DNA of 64,000 nucleotides from Polyporus tsugae (lineage: Eukaryota > Basidiomycota > Agaricomycetes > Polyporales > Polyporaceae), in NCBI GenBank assembly GCA_024305745.1, contig JAHRBS010000010.1:1867501-1931500 (forward strand), in the 5' to 3' direction. Below are positions 1 through 11,858 of this stretch, one piece after another. A program made the translations under genes and the position numbers. The notes under the pieces are model-generated. The model was given only the letters and a program-made list of their open reading frames with translations. It was not told the DNA's origin and ran no database searches. The stretch's first letter is position 1. Each line of letters starts with the position of its first letter.

Positions 1-3000
1 GTCTGTGAACAAGAACAGGGTCACGTTCATGAGGTGGGAGATTTCGCATTACGTATTGCCCGAAGATAATGAGACGACCTCGCTCTTTTTGTTAGGTATC
101 TCACGAAGATCTGCGATCAGGTTGTCTGTCTGATGTCGGACGAGCACGCAAAAGCTATTGTCTGGCGAAGAAACGACTTGGACAGCGATCAAGAAAGTGA
201 GGACGACGAAGACAGCGGCGCAGACAGACTCTTTGCGTTCGAGGTCTCAAAGACCAATGAACAAGAAGAAGGGGTAACCGTTCGTCTAGGATTTGAGGTG
301 AGCGACATACTGAGCGTTGGTAAAATGATAGAAGTAATCAAAATGGTTGTTCCCAGATCCGCAACCCGCTTCTCTGCCCCGACGGTCTTTCGGAAGCTCC
401 CGACGTCTTGCGTCCGCGGCTCGTGACTGGCGAGATGGCGCAAGGGATCCTCACAGCTCAGTACGTCGCAGAACAGCGAAGGGCGCGTCATGAAACGGAC
501 ACTGTCTCCGAGTTTCGCTTGAAGGACATCCTGTATGTCTTGATACTAGCATTTTCGTGATGATGGATGAACTCACCAGATTGTCAGGCAAAGGAATGCC
601 ATCCGCTTGAGTAAATCTCTCTCAATCGACGCCTTGGAGATCCTCTTCAACTTGAAGTGTCCATTCAAGCCCGAGGTGCAGGAAGACATCACCCGATATC
701 GGCGTTCGGTCTCGGATGTCAAGACCTTCGAGAGTAATAAGTTGACGAAGGATCTCGACGAAATGGTGAATCGCATCGACATCGACAAGGGTCGACTGTC
801 TGCGAACATCAGGGAGCTGTTGACGTCGCAACTGATGCGGAAGTTCCCGTGCGTGCTGCTTTCCTCTCTCCGTTCCCTCTCTGACAATCTTGCAAAGTTT
901 GCTGGCTCAGGGAGAGCTTCGGCCAAATGGCATCCCCGTTGAACCCAAAAACGTGCCTCTCCCTCCGGATGACGGTGAGGAACAGTCATTACTCCATCAA
1001 TCTTTCCATCACTAACTTGGCACGTTCAGAGCATTTACGCGACCTATGCAACATGTTCGAGGGAGTTGAACGGTTGATACACGACACGTCAAAAATGCAA
1101 AAACTCAATGTCGTGGTAGTAGCCAAGTACAAGACCCTCAAGGAGCGCATTCTCACCCTGGACTATCTCTTGAGCCTGGACGCCGGCCTGAGCGACCAGG
1201 AGCGCAAAGAACTCGTCACGTCGACACTTCGGGATGGATACGACAAGCCATCGCAATCGGGCGTGAATTGGCTGATCAAAAAGGTTGCTGGGTTCACAGT
1301 CGGCATGGACTCCTCCCCCGCCTCCCGTGCTATTGACGTGCCTAGGAACATCCTTAACATTGACGATCACGACTTCCTGTCTCGTCTCCCGGGCATCGTA
1401 GATCGCTCTCCTCTTCTCGTCGAGCCGGCGACTGAGGTCGTCGAGCATGCTTCGAGGCACTTCCTGACTAATATTGGGAAGGAGGCGCAGGACCTTTCCA
1501 AGAAGATACGGAAGATTCAACGCGATACTTGCAAGGATCAACTCGTACGAGAGAGTCAGATCGCCGAGAAGAACCAATTGGAGAGCTTGCGCGTGTACAT
1601 GTTGTCCGTGCTGAGGTCCAGCTTGGAAAGTGACGCAGCAAGGTGAATCTGCAACATCATAAACACTGTATATCTGCATCCTCACTCGTCGAGAAAACAG
1701 GAATACCACGACAATTGAACAACTCGAAGAAGATAAACATCGCTGTTCGTTTGTCAAGTACTTAACCTGTGATCTGCAACTGAATTTTTTGTTTCAGACT
1801 CGTACAATCGGTCACCGTATTATAGGATCAAGATAGTGGAAGAGACTTTTACCGAGCCTGAAGTCCGGTACACGCTATACCCCCTCGAGCTTCGACAGGA
1901 CGACGCACACCGTATGCGTGAACATCCAAACCACGTCCCACTTCCTCAACTGCGAACGAATTCATCGACATCCTTCACCTTGCCTGCAGACACATCTATC
2001 ATGTAAGTCCAGCTAGAAGAGGTGTGATGCGCAACTTGTCCATTCTAATGAGGTCATGTAGTTATGCCCGCTTACTCCCTCAGTCGCGCATTCTCTTGGT
2101 CGCACGAGACCGCACAGGCGAAGGCAAGGTCTATGTGTCTTCCATTACGAATTTACAATCAGCGCTTCGAGGAAAGCGTGCCGCCAAGGGGCTGAAGCGT
2201 GACAAGATCGGGGAGAACTTCTTGCTCGCATACGACGAAAGCAAGCGAATCTTGGCGGTGTGCGGGATGTCAGATATGGGTGTAAGCCCTCTATCTCATA
2301 TGACCGTATTCTGTTGGAAACTGACGCCTTGCAGCGGGATTCTCGTCTTCAATTGCACACATTCATTTTCGACGAGACATACGCATCCCTCCAAGGAATG
2401 GGAACACCCGTCAACCTCGGCCCTTGGTACGACTCCGACGCCGTGATGATCAAGCACATGGAGTTTGTCAGTGGTATTGAGGAACTACTCTTCGTCGACA
2501 ACCTTTATCGTGCACGTATCTTCTCGCTTGTGACGCAACAGTTCCGGTACGTACGGATCTGCTCACAAACCCGCTGGTAGCTAATACATCTTATCTGTGC
2601 TAGTCCCGCCACCCTGCAGTTACCCACTAGACCCTCGTCCATTCACTCCACTCCAGACGGGTCATGCTTTTTTGCCATAGACGAGCCAACCGAGGACGCC
2701 GATACCGTTGCTTTGCGAGCTTACCACTGGACCAGCTTTGGCTCCCCGGAAGGCATCAAGGTTGACGTACCAAAGAGGGTGCTTGGTGATTGCATCGTGA
2801 CGTCGCTATTATCTCGCGAGAACGTTTACCTGGTCGGTATCGACCTCGCTGAGTCCGCGCTTCGCTCTGTCGCGTTCAAGATCACGCGGAAGATGACAGC
2901 ATTCACATTCAAGGAGAAGGGCGGGCCGACGGGTGGACGCAAAGAGTACACGACATCCCATAATTCCCTCATCGACTGTCACAAGGACGTCTGGACACGG

Positions 3001-6000
3001 TTTCCTGTCGTGTCTGCAGTGCGTCGGGAGACGGTGGTGTCCACGCTTCGCGAGAGAAAGTCACGAGTCTTCGTTCTGAACGCGGATCCAACGCCTGTCG
3101 AACCGCATTTTTCGACGCTCATCGGCGAATTCAAGCGCATCACGCACAAGCCCACTGGCGACGAGCTCAAGAGCATTCAAGTTCTCGCCCTCTCCCAGAA
3201 CACATTCCTTCAAAGATACCCGCTTGATCTATCCACATTCCACGCTGGCGAATGGCTCGTGGAACTCATATGCTTGATACCCATCCACATCGCGATTACT
3301 CGAGACAATCGCTTCCTGCCGCTCAAGGATGGGGTTTGGTCCTCCGATGTTGAGCGTTCTCTGCTAGGTGCCGAAATTGCGAAGATCGTCGACAGCATCT
3401 CGTTTGGCTGGTACGAGTCCCTCTTTCAATCATACATGGCAACAAGGGTGCGTAAGGCGTCTTTTATTGCCTTTCTACGTACGCTAACGACGTAATAGCC
3501 TGTGAAGGTCGTTTCTTCAATGGGTGAGCAATCATCAGTGTGAGTGAGCATCTCTAATCTATACCACAGGCGAGCAATCTGTTGGCAAGAGCTTCGCTCT
3601 TAATCACCTTGTGGATACGTCTTTTGCCGGCTCAGCGATGAGGACGACGGAGGGTGTTTGGATGTCTGTCACGCCTACTGACAAGGCCCTCATCGTCGCT
3701 CTTGATTTCGAAGGTTGGCCCTGATTCCGATCCCCTTTAATCCGTTACACTGAAGATGATAACCGTTGCTAGGGGTGCATAGCATCGAGCGTTCGGCACA
3801 AGAAGATTCTCTCCTAGTCCTATTCAACACTGCAATCTCAAACTTGGTGAGTGATCCACCTGATTGGACCTAGTCGGCGCCGGGCTAATGAATATTTCTC
3901 AGGTTCTCTTCCGTAACAACTTCGCGCTCTCTCGGGACATCACCGGCTTGTTCCAGTCTTTCCAGTCGTCTGCTTCTGTTCTCGACCCTGAAGCAAACCC
4001 CATGCTCTTCCAGTCGACCCTCGTAATCATCATCAAGGTATGAAGGACTCAGATTGGTGTCGACTGCGACACAAATGAGCTGAGGCTGTTCTTAACCCAA
4101 TGTTGGATTAGGACGTTGCTCCGCATGACACAAATGATATCAAAAAAGAGTATGAGTGTCTATTCTGCTTCCTCCGAGCATCGTCAGGTTTTAACACGGT
4201 ATTATTCCAAGGTTCCACCTGAAGTTCCAGCAGATCGTCCAAGCCGAGCAAGCAATGAACTTCATCTCGCGGCTGCATCGGGACCGAGTGGACATTGTCC
4301 CTTGGCCTCTCATGGGGTCGAAGCAGTTCTATACCCTCTTCAAGGCTATCAAGAAGAGCTTAGACGAGCAAGCGGTCACCCACCACGGCGGAGCTGTCTT
4401 CTTGCAAACGATGAAGACGCTCATGGCGAAATTGAAGGTAGGGATATGCTTCATTTGTGTAACTAACTTCAATTTAACACATTCTGGAGGCCAACGACTG
4501 GGGCGCAATGTCGCGTGCGTTCTCATACAGCATGTGGGACCTATTTGGTACTAACTGGGCTTTTGCAACAGAGACCCTAGCAGCTCATCGCGTACATTTG
4601 CTTCTGTCCCTTCTACCAAAAGCCTTGGCTTTCGGTGCTGCTGAGGTCATACCCGACTACGAACCGCTTGTGGTATGCAGATTTAGATATATCGTCGTTT
4701 GTGGGAAGCTCTGACCATACTCGCGAAATAACTCTATAGGACTTGGATACAGCATCTGTCATCGACACCAACGACACAGGTTCACGGTTCTACTTGGGCG
4801 AGGCGGGCCTCCAGGGTCAGCCTGCAAGTCTTGAAGTAGCCCTCCAGGAGCTTTGCGAATCCTGCGATATCTACGGTGACCGTTTTTCTCAAGCAGACAT
4901 TGACTGGAAACAGCACCTCCAGACCTTCCTAGATCAAACAGTTGACGCGCGGGCGGACCACGTGCGAGCTTGGATCAACGCCAACACGTCGAAGTTTGGA
5001 TCAACCCAATCTGAAGTGCAACAGCTGTTCCGCACATTCGATTCGGCTGTCATCGATCTGAAGGCGAGCGTCCGGCTATGCGGGGCTCAATGCGTCTCTT
5101 GCAGTCTCAGCTGCATTCTCGGACGCCACCACGAGGGTCCACATTCTTGTCGAACTGATCATCGCTGCGTCCACGTGTGCCAGTTTGAAGATGCAGACCA
5201 TGGGAAGTTTGAGCCTTGCGGGTTACCGTACGTACTCTATTTTCCTCGTCTACTTTCATGCATGTTGAATCCCAATGGTGACAGCGCTGGACATCCCGGA
5301 AACCATCTGTGAGTGAATCCCGTTGTTTTATACGCAGGTTGCAGCCCAAACTCATGATATGTAGATGCGTTGTGACTGCACACTTATGTGGACAACCTTG
5401 CAAGCTTACTGGAAAGAAGGGTTGTCAGGAAGCTTGTGTGAAGGTAACTCTTCAATTAGATGTTCATGAGTATGTCGGTGTTCAGATAAAACCTGAATTT
5501 CCTAGATGGTTGATCATGAAGACGGAGAGCACATGTGTTCCGCGTCCATTCACGAATGCGAGATGGTCTGTCATCTTGCTCAACTGCTTTATGTGGAGAC
5601 TCATGGAATTTTCAGCCGTGCAGTTTGGTAGGTGGGCGTTTGTTCAATGGACGCACATTCTCTTGTGAGGGGCGGTGTCGGATCTCTAGGTTCGTAGTTT
5701 ACCCCCTTTATCGGCCTTGTCGGTATGTTATAGTGCTGAGGAGATCACTATTTCAGCGATATCCCACACACCGAGCATCGTTGTGACAACGCACAATGCC
5801 CAATAGATTGCCAACTGTGCAAGCGTCTCTGCTCTGAGCACGATCACCTCCATGGGTTGGACCCTAATGCTGTCCACTTGTGCGGGTATGTGCAATTTAA
5901 TAGTAGAGGAACCCTCAGGCATGAAAACTGTTTCCAGACAAGAGCATGCATGCTCTGCCATCTGCCAAGCGGGCATTTGCCAAATTGATACCGCACCACA

Positions 6001-8190
6001 ATCAGTCGAGGCAACGTTTACCGGGAGGCATGAGAGTTTCCAGTACACCAAGGTTTGTTCATTGCCGTCTACTGATGAATGAGTAAGCTCACCCTAGTTA
6101 TGTTTAGTATACGCAAGGTCAGTATCCTCACTTGCATCCTGATGTACTAGGCATCCCCAGACCTTCTACTATTAGTGTCGAAACGTCTCCCTTGCGTGGT
6201 TGCCATACCAGCTGGTCAGGTCTCACATCTGGGGAAGCATACTCACGATATGGGTCCCAATCCCTTCCATTACTGTGAGGAGAGGTAAGAAGTGTATTTC
6301 TCCACTGACACTTCTAGCCAAAGGCTAATTTCGATGTTAGGTGCCCGGACTGCGGCTACTTTTGCACGCTGCCTCTTGGTGCACCTGTTTTGCGCAACAC
6401 ACGTATTCCCTGTCACTAACCTCTACTTTTCAGGTCATACACAACAAGAACATGATACGAGCCACGGCTCCATGTCGAAGACCAAGTGGGCAGTCGATGG
6501 CGGGGAAGGCACTGTTCTTGAGGTCGGTGGGCGCAAATTTGGGATAAATGATGATGGTGCGCCCATGCTCTGTTCCATGTACTGTCGATCCATGGGACGC
6601 CACGCACACATTGATTGGTGCCGCACCGATGATCCTGCTAATTGTGGTGGGCCCGAGCACGAGCATATCGCCGCGCCTATGCAGCCCAACCCAAGGAAGG
6701 CTAAGGATTGGATCACCCATGGCTTGTACTGGAGACGAACAGGTTTGTCCGCTTTCTTTCCTGTCTTGAATCATTTATTCATATAGCCCGCCATGCAGGT
6801 TTCAAGGGTGCGACACAATCTGACATTCACATTCATAATATGGATTTGCCCTTACACTGTCTAATCAGATCCGTATTCTCAAGAAGATCAAGCCAACTTT
6901 GCAAAATGGTGAGTGGCGGAACTGTGACGGATATTCAGGATATAAATTGAATACTTTACTGCAGCGATAGAATGTGTAACGGTGAGAATGGCTCCCAATC
7001 TAGGGCTCAGATGTACATACTCAGGCTCACCACTTCCAAGGCCCGGAACATGATCCCACAACTCATCCGAGAGCCCAGCCATCCTATTGCACGCTTCCTA
7101 TCCTTCATCGGCGCCAGCCTCTCGACCAGGTTCCTGCCAATGGCCTCGGTTATGTGTCTAATGACGGTCATGCCTTCGAGTGCAGAAATCCAGCAGTACT
7201 CCGTCAAGCATTCCACGTGTATGTCCAATTTTGTTCCTGCCCCTAAACTCTGCGCTCAGTGTCGCTTCGACTAGTATCTTTGCCATCGACAGGTAATCGT
7301 GCTGTGACCCTCGAATCACATTGATTTGATTAACACTTTCTAGATCTGGTTCCATGAGTGGTGCTGACCGTCATCCACTTGACAACACGCCGACGACACA
7401 ACTCATTCGCAGGAGTCACAACAATAGGCTTGGTGCGGTCTACTCTTCACTTCACGGCTTCTGGGAAGCGAGACACCGCGCTGTCACTGTCAATGGTGGA
7501 ACCGCAAGGAGGGACGCCTACTCGGTCATCCTGTTTGACCATGCGATCGTCAATGCAATCACGCATGACTTCAATAGTTCTCCAACTGAACTGTTGAACG
7601 CTGTCTTGCGTTGCGGAGCGAACGGAGGAACAAACTTTACGTTGGCTATAGAGACAGCCCAAAGCTGCTTAGAGAGACATTGGAGTACCGAGCGGTAAGA
7701 GTCCTGTGTCCCACGCCATATCGTATGCATTACTCAGGCAGAATACTACAGCACACCGGTGATAATCTTCCTCTCCGATGGCGAATGCAGTATCGCAGAC
7801 GAGACCATGCAAAATCTTTGCAGGCGCTCAATAGCTCTTGGGTCAGTACTCCCTGGGTCAACTCTCCACCGAATATGGCTGACTTGTTAAAAGAAAACCT
7901 GTCTCTTTCCATGCCGTCTCGTTTGGTCCACGCTCCGGTAATCTGCAGCGCATGGCTCAGATCGCTCGAGATGTCGAGAGTGGGGTTCCCCCAGACCCGT
8001 TGAATCCACATGCCCGCGTATCGTCCTCTTATCATCAGGCTCTTGACACGGTACGTGCTCGTCATGATCAATTTGGATTTCACCAGGACTTGTCGTTCTA
8101 ACTCGGACTCTATAGGTGCGGCTTGCTGAAACCTTCCTTGGGATTGCGGACTCCTTGGCCAAACCTAGGGGTGCTCTTTTCCGTGGATGA
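1..8190 (+). CDS. VLIG/dynamin-like GTPase with Cys/His-rich modules and C-terminal VWA domain (5'-truncated)
   Basis: This is a very large multi-exon gene whose 5' end lies outside the window. I followed one consistent chain of exons from base 2 to the stop TGA at 8188-8190, with introns of about 50-60 nt. A long helical N-terminal part is followed by a G domain near 3500-4500 with P-loop GEQSVGKS, a switch-like RTTEGVW and a DFEG motif. Next comes a region of spaced Cys and His residues (about 5075-7280), and last a von Willebrand A domain with DRSGSMSG and FLSDGE. Large GTPases of the VLIG/URGCP type in animals share the G-domain style, and VLIGs are interferon-induced. Related GTPase-VWA fusions occur in fungi as uncharacterised proteins. 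The role is unknown. An intracellular sensor or scaffold is only an inference. Individual exon joins in the Cys-rich part are uncertain. Confidence 0.85.
3505..4480 (+). other. G domain of the large GTPase-VWA protein
   Basis: The exon that begins at 3570 opens with the P-loop (G-E-Q-S-V-G-K-S), preceded across the intron by a beta-strand reading KVVSSM. About 20 residues later comes RTTEGVW, in the place of a switch I threonine. The exon ending near 3713 closes with LDFEG, matching the G3 DxxG motif. The following exons read as an alpha/beta fold (VLFRNNFALSRDITGLFQSF). I did not find a clear G4 N/TKxD motif. That loss is common in large dynamin-like and GBP-like GTPases, so guanine specificity is inferred from family resemblance. 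Confidence 0.75.
5075..7290 (+). other. Cys/His-rich, probably zinc-binding modules of the GTPase-VWA protein
   Basis: Several short exons encode clusters of paired Cys and His: CGAQCVSCSLSC, then HHEGPHSC, CVVTAHLCGQPC, HRCDNAQCPIDCQLC, QEHACSAICQAGICQ and HFC-type pairs up to the HDTSHGSM segment near 6455-6475. Spacing suggests several small zinc-binding units placed between the GTPase and the VWA domain. They are not a clean match to RING, NFX1 or B-box patterns that I can name. Intron borders here are the least certain part of the gene. Confidence 0.6.
7270..7880 (+). other. VWA domain with intact MIDAS motif
   Basis: An intron of about 45-50 nt (around 7292-7344) splits the metal-ion-dependent adhesion site. 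Joining GAC AG to A TCT restores DRSGSMSG, which fits the DxSxS MIDAS consensus. Downstream come a long helix region, a TNFTLAIETA segment that supplies the expected MIDAS threonine, and the strand VIIFLSDGECSI, matching the usual D-G/E end of VWA folds. About 80 further residues follow before the stop at 8188. Intracellular VWA domains generally mediate metal-dependent protein assembly. Confidence 0.8.
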
Positions 8191-8766
8191 ATTGTCGAGG
8201 CAAGGACTGAGGTACTCTGTTAGAACAGAGCATAGCTGCACATCGCATACAACCTTCCTACGAATATCGATTTCATATCACTATCACTACCATCAGGCTC
8301 TCATGTACGGATTCGTGAACCGTGAATGTCTACTTCGAGTCTCGTTTCTCATACACATGCAATCATGAGGCTTCTGAGGACAACGTTTGAGAGACCGTGT
8401 CGACGAAGAGACTAGCTCGTATGGTGAAGACCGTTTTGATACATACCGCTCGACACGGTATATGGGAAACTGGTAAGAACCGAGATCGAGGGATATCATA
8501 TGACGGCAATGTATACATGCGGATGCGAGACGTGCACACTGTACAGAGGTACGGAGAGAGGAGTTTTGATACAAACAACTTAGCACTATATAGTATAATG
8601 TACGGATTAAACGTTGTCGACGTAAGGAATACGCTACGGTACAGTACTCTGCGAACGGTGTTCAGAGTTCTTCGAATATGGAACCTCGGAATGAACCCGA
8701 CATACACAAGACACGTTGTCCACGGAACCTGGGGCAGGGTCCCTCAACTACACCAGCGCACGTCTA
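8191..8766. other. Intergenic region between convergent genes
   Basis: This 576-bp stretch separates the stop of the GTPase-VWA gene from the stop of the tail-anchored coiled-coil gene. It must contain both 3' untranslated ends. Small open frames are present on both strands but none has family resemblance, splice support or a good start. I see no RNA gene or repeat in it. Confidence 0.6.
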
Positions 8767-11343
8767 TCACCTTCCCGACCGCTGTGCGTTACGCCGCTCC
8801 GCCTCGAGGACGACCTTGGGCCCACGCCTCGCCATCGCCCACAAGAAGAGCGCGACGACGACGATAAACTGCAGCCAAAGCCAAGCCTCGATCACGAAGC
8901 CGACGATGCCCGCGTGCTTGTCGCCCAACGGGTCCGCCATCGACCCGTCCTGTCGGACCGTCACCGACCGGTCGGCCTCCTCGCACGTCTCTTCGTTCTT
9001 CGTCGTCTCCTCTGCATCTGCAACCACAGGGGAGAACGTGCCGCGGCTCGCGACGCGCCTGATCTGGCCCGCGACGTTGTCGAACGTCTCCCCGAGGACT
9101 TCGGCGTTCACGTTGCGGAAGAACGCGGACGAGCGCCGACCAAGCGTTTGGGTGGAGCTGGACGCGGCCGCCTCCTCGCCCGAGGCACCCTTCCTGGAGT
9201 TGGAGTGCGGGAAGCGGCCCTCGACCCAGCGGTTTGTGCGTGCACGGACGGTCTGAGAGAGCTGTTGCTTTCGCTGCATCGCGGACGAGCGGACTTTGTC
9301 GGGGGTGGGCGTGGGGGGTTGCACGTTCAGCTGAGGAGGTTGGCGCGGTGGCGTGGAGGGGGTGAGGCTGTCCCATTCCCCGTTACGCCCCTCCATGGAA
9401 GGCAAGCTGATCGGCGGAAGGGCAACGATGGACTCGCTGGGGGACACTGGCGAGGAGTTGAGGCCTGCGAGGTCGCAGAGACTGGTGGCACGGAGGTGAT
9501 GGTTGATTCCTCCTTGTGCCCAATCATCACCGTACTCGCTCCCGAGTTCGCTGCCTAGACTGCGTCCGGTCGTCGGGCCATCCATTGGGGTCGGCAACGC
9601 GCTCAGTGTGGGAGAAGGCGGTGCGGGCCCGCCATCCGCTGATGTAGAGGGCCACGCAGCATCGGGGTGTCGGAAGGCGGGAGACACCTTCAGCGTTTGA
9701 GGATACTCGCCCCACGCAGCGGACTCAATGCTCGTATCTGCGTCCGAGTCGAAGAGACCGACAACGGTCTTACGGGCTTTGTTGTGAGCGATACGGTTCA
9801 TCATGGCGTTTCGTACCGTGCTCTGCATCGCCTGTGGGATCCCTCCGGCGAAAACGTCCGACTCGGACGGGACCAAAAGCTTGCTCGAGGCGCCAGCGAT
9901 GGACTTGCGCAGACTGCTGAATCGGATCGTATGATCAGGAGGAGACAATATATCCGCACAGGCCAAACCTTCCTCCTCCTCAAGCTCGAGGTCGATGTCC
10001 TCGTCGTCTAGGTATTCGTAGACTCTCCGGATACTCTCAACGTCGGATTGAGTGGCTCGCACTTGCTCTTCGGTTAATCTCTGCTGCTCCTTGATCTGCG
10101 CATTAGTCTCCTCCAGCTCACGAATCTTCAATAGGAGCTGTGACACAATCGCGTACTCGGCTGCAGGAAGTTCGACGCTGGAGCCAGGAGGGGTGGGGAA
10201 GTACGACTCGGGATCGTCAGGGAACGATGGATCGTCGAAGCTTGAGTCATTCGATGGATGAGAGCCCGAGAGGTCAGAACCGGCCAGAGAGGTGTCGGCG
10301 AAAGTGGATGACCTGCTCGCGCTACGCTTGATGGGGCTTGACCGGGCCAGGTAGCTAGGGGGCGCGAAGTCCTTGATCTCGTCCGCAGAGTGGTCGGACG
10401 CCGATGCCGACACAGACCTGTCCTTGAGGGCTTGCAGGCGTGCCTCCCGCTCCTCCTTCCGCCTCTGCGCGGCGACCGCGTTCGTCGCAGCCTTCGCCTG
10501 CTGCTCGAGCTCGACGCCCCGCGCCTGTGTCTTGTCGAGCTCGTCGCGGAGGGTCTGGATCTCTTGCTCCAGCTTGCGCAGCTTCCGCTTTCCGGTCTGA
10601 TCCTCCTTCTGCGACTCGGCCTCCAACTTCTCTAGCTTCTCAATGAGTTCGGCGTTCTGGTCTGATAGGGAGGCGAGCTCGGCAGGCGTTACAGACACTC
10701 GACGGGTGCGGCGGTAACGAGCGGCCAGGCCAAGGGGCTGCGAGGGCTGGTCTTGGGAAGTGGGAAACGCAACAGAATCATACGATGAGGAGTCGGAAGG
10801 GACTTCTAGATGCAGCTGGGGCACAGGAGGGGACGTCGTGGGCGTCGTTCCCGATCCTGAGCCGGGGAGACGAGCGAGCAAGGCTTCATGCTTCGACTTC
10901 AGCGTGAGGTTGTCGTCGTATAGCGTCTTGCACAGTGCGGTAGTCACGGTGAGCTCTGCGAGCGGCATGGACAAGAGATGAGGATCGCGGCGCAAAAGAG
11001 AGATTAGGCGTATCGCACCTGACTCGCGGGACTTTATGATGCCACCCGCCTTGAGCAATAGCCCGGAGAGCTCGTCTCGCGACTTCTCGTTCATCCAGTC
11101 CTCGATCCCAGGCGTATTCGGAAGTCCGATGCCATCGGTGCTCCCTGAAGCCTTCATGAGGTGTGCAGTGACAGTTACGGGCGAGTCCAGGAGCATTTCC
11201 TCCAACGGAGGGGCGTATGGTGGGGGCGGGGCACTGTCGCGATGCAGCGCAGCAAAGGTGAGCGAGGTCGACCTACGGGCCTTGGCGGGAGGCAGTGGGC
11301 GGCGGGGCGTATCCGTCGTTGACTCGGCACGAGAAGACAACAT
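8767..11343 (-). CDS. Tail-anchored coiled-coil protein of unknown function (858 aa)
   Basis: Single open exon of 858 codons. I chose the ATG at 11343 because it has a strong context (ACCACCATG) and the upstream part of the frame is a low-complexity CT-rich leader. Residues 80-155 form a helical block containing SRDELSGLLLKAGGIIKSRE. Residues about 221-307 and 396-445 are charged heptad-like coiled coils. The rest is Ser/Pro-rich and likely disordered. The last 43 residues hold one hydrophobic segment (about 816-838, WLWLQFIVVVALFLWAMA) followed by a short basic tail, the layout of a tail-anchored protein inserted into the ER, nuclear or mitochondrial outer membrane. I do not recognise the family. 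It lies tandem with and 515 bp downstream of the nucleoporin gene. Confidence 0.85.
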   Translation of the reverse strand: MLSSRAESTTDTPRRPLPPAKARRSTSLTFAALHRDSAPPPPYAPPLEEMLLDSPVTVTAHLMKASGSTDGIGLPNTPGIEDWMNEKSRDELSGLLLKAGGIIKSRESGAIRLISLLRRDPHLLSMPLAELTVTTALCKTLYDDNLTLKSKHEALLARLPGSGSGTTPTTSPPVPQLHLEVPSDSSSYDSVAFPTSQDQPSQPLGLAARYRRTRRVSVTPAELASLSDQNAELIEKLEKLEAESQKEDQTGKRKLRKLEQEIQTLRDELDKTQARGVELEQQAKAATNAVAAQRRKEEREARLQALKDRSVSASASDHSADEIKDFAPPSYLARSSPIKRSASRSSTFADTSLAGSDLSGSHPSNDSSFDDPSFPDDPESYFPTPPGSSVELPAAEYAIVSQLLLKIRELEETNAQIKEQQRLTEEQVRATQSDVESIRRVYEYLDDEDIDLELEEEEGLACADILSPPDHTIRFSSLRKSIAGASSKLLVPSESDVFAGGIPQAMQSTVRNAMMNRIAHNKARKTVVGLFDSDADTSIESAAWGEYPQTLKVSPAFRHPDAAWPSTSADGGPAPPSPTLSALPTPMDGPTTGRSLGSELGSEYGDDWAQGGINHHLRATSLCDLAGLNSSPVSPSESIVALPPISLPSMEGRNGEWDSLTPSTPPRQPPQLNVQPPTPTPDKVRSSAMQRKQQLSQTVRARTNRWVEGRFPHSNSRKGASGEEAAASSSTQTLGRRSSAFFRNVNAEVLGETFDNVAGQIRRVASRGTFSPVVADAEETTKNEETCEEADRSVTVRQDGSMADPLGDKHAGIVGFVIEAWLWLQFIVVVALFLWAMARRGPKVVLEAERRNAQRSGR

Positions 11344-11858
11344 GGTGGTTCCGCAGACAACAGCAGACGAACAGTAGGGTCGGGTCGACGTCGACGTCGA
11401 TAGGAAGAGTAATTGGTGAACCACGACAGGGCACAGGAGTCTCGGCGTGAAAAGAACGAGTACTAGAACTAGAAACCGCAGTTCAAGAATAGTCTCGAGA
11501 CAATGGTGAAGACAGAGAGTTTGTGAGGGTCGTCCCTTGGAGGTGGACGTGGACCAACATCGCTGTGGGGCCGATCGTTGGTCTCGACTTGGACCATCCG
11601 CCCGCCGCCGCGTCTTTTCACATGCTCCGTCCAATGACTGCCAACCCACCCATAGAGACAGAGAATGATAGGAGGAGCATCCCAAATTCAATGCAGGCAC
11701 AATTGCTTTACAATTCAAGGAGCGAGAGAAATACATAGTAGGGCGATCTGTGTCTGTAATGCGGGGAATGCAGAGAGCATGACGTGCGTGCGGAGAACTT
11801 ATGCATATGTACATGGGGCAGGAACGAGTGCGCAATCGATCGCACGCGCATAAACTAT

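Noticed and set aside
11344..11835. N-terminal extension of the coiled-coil protein with an apparent membrane helix
   Set aside because: The hydrophobic run comes from a CT-rich leader. The frame starts without a good ATG, and a strong start lies at 11343.
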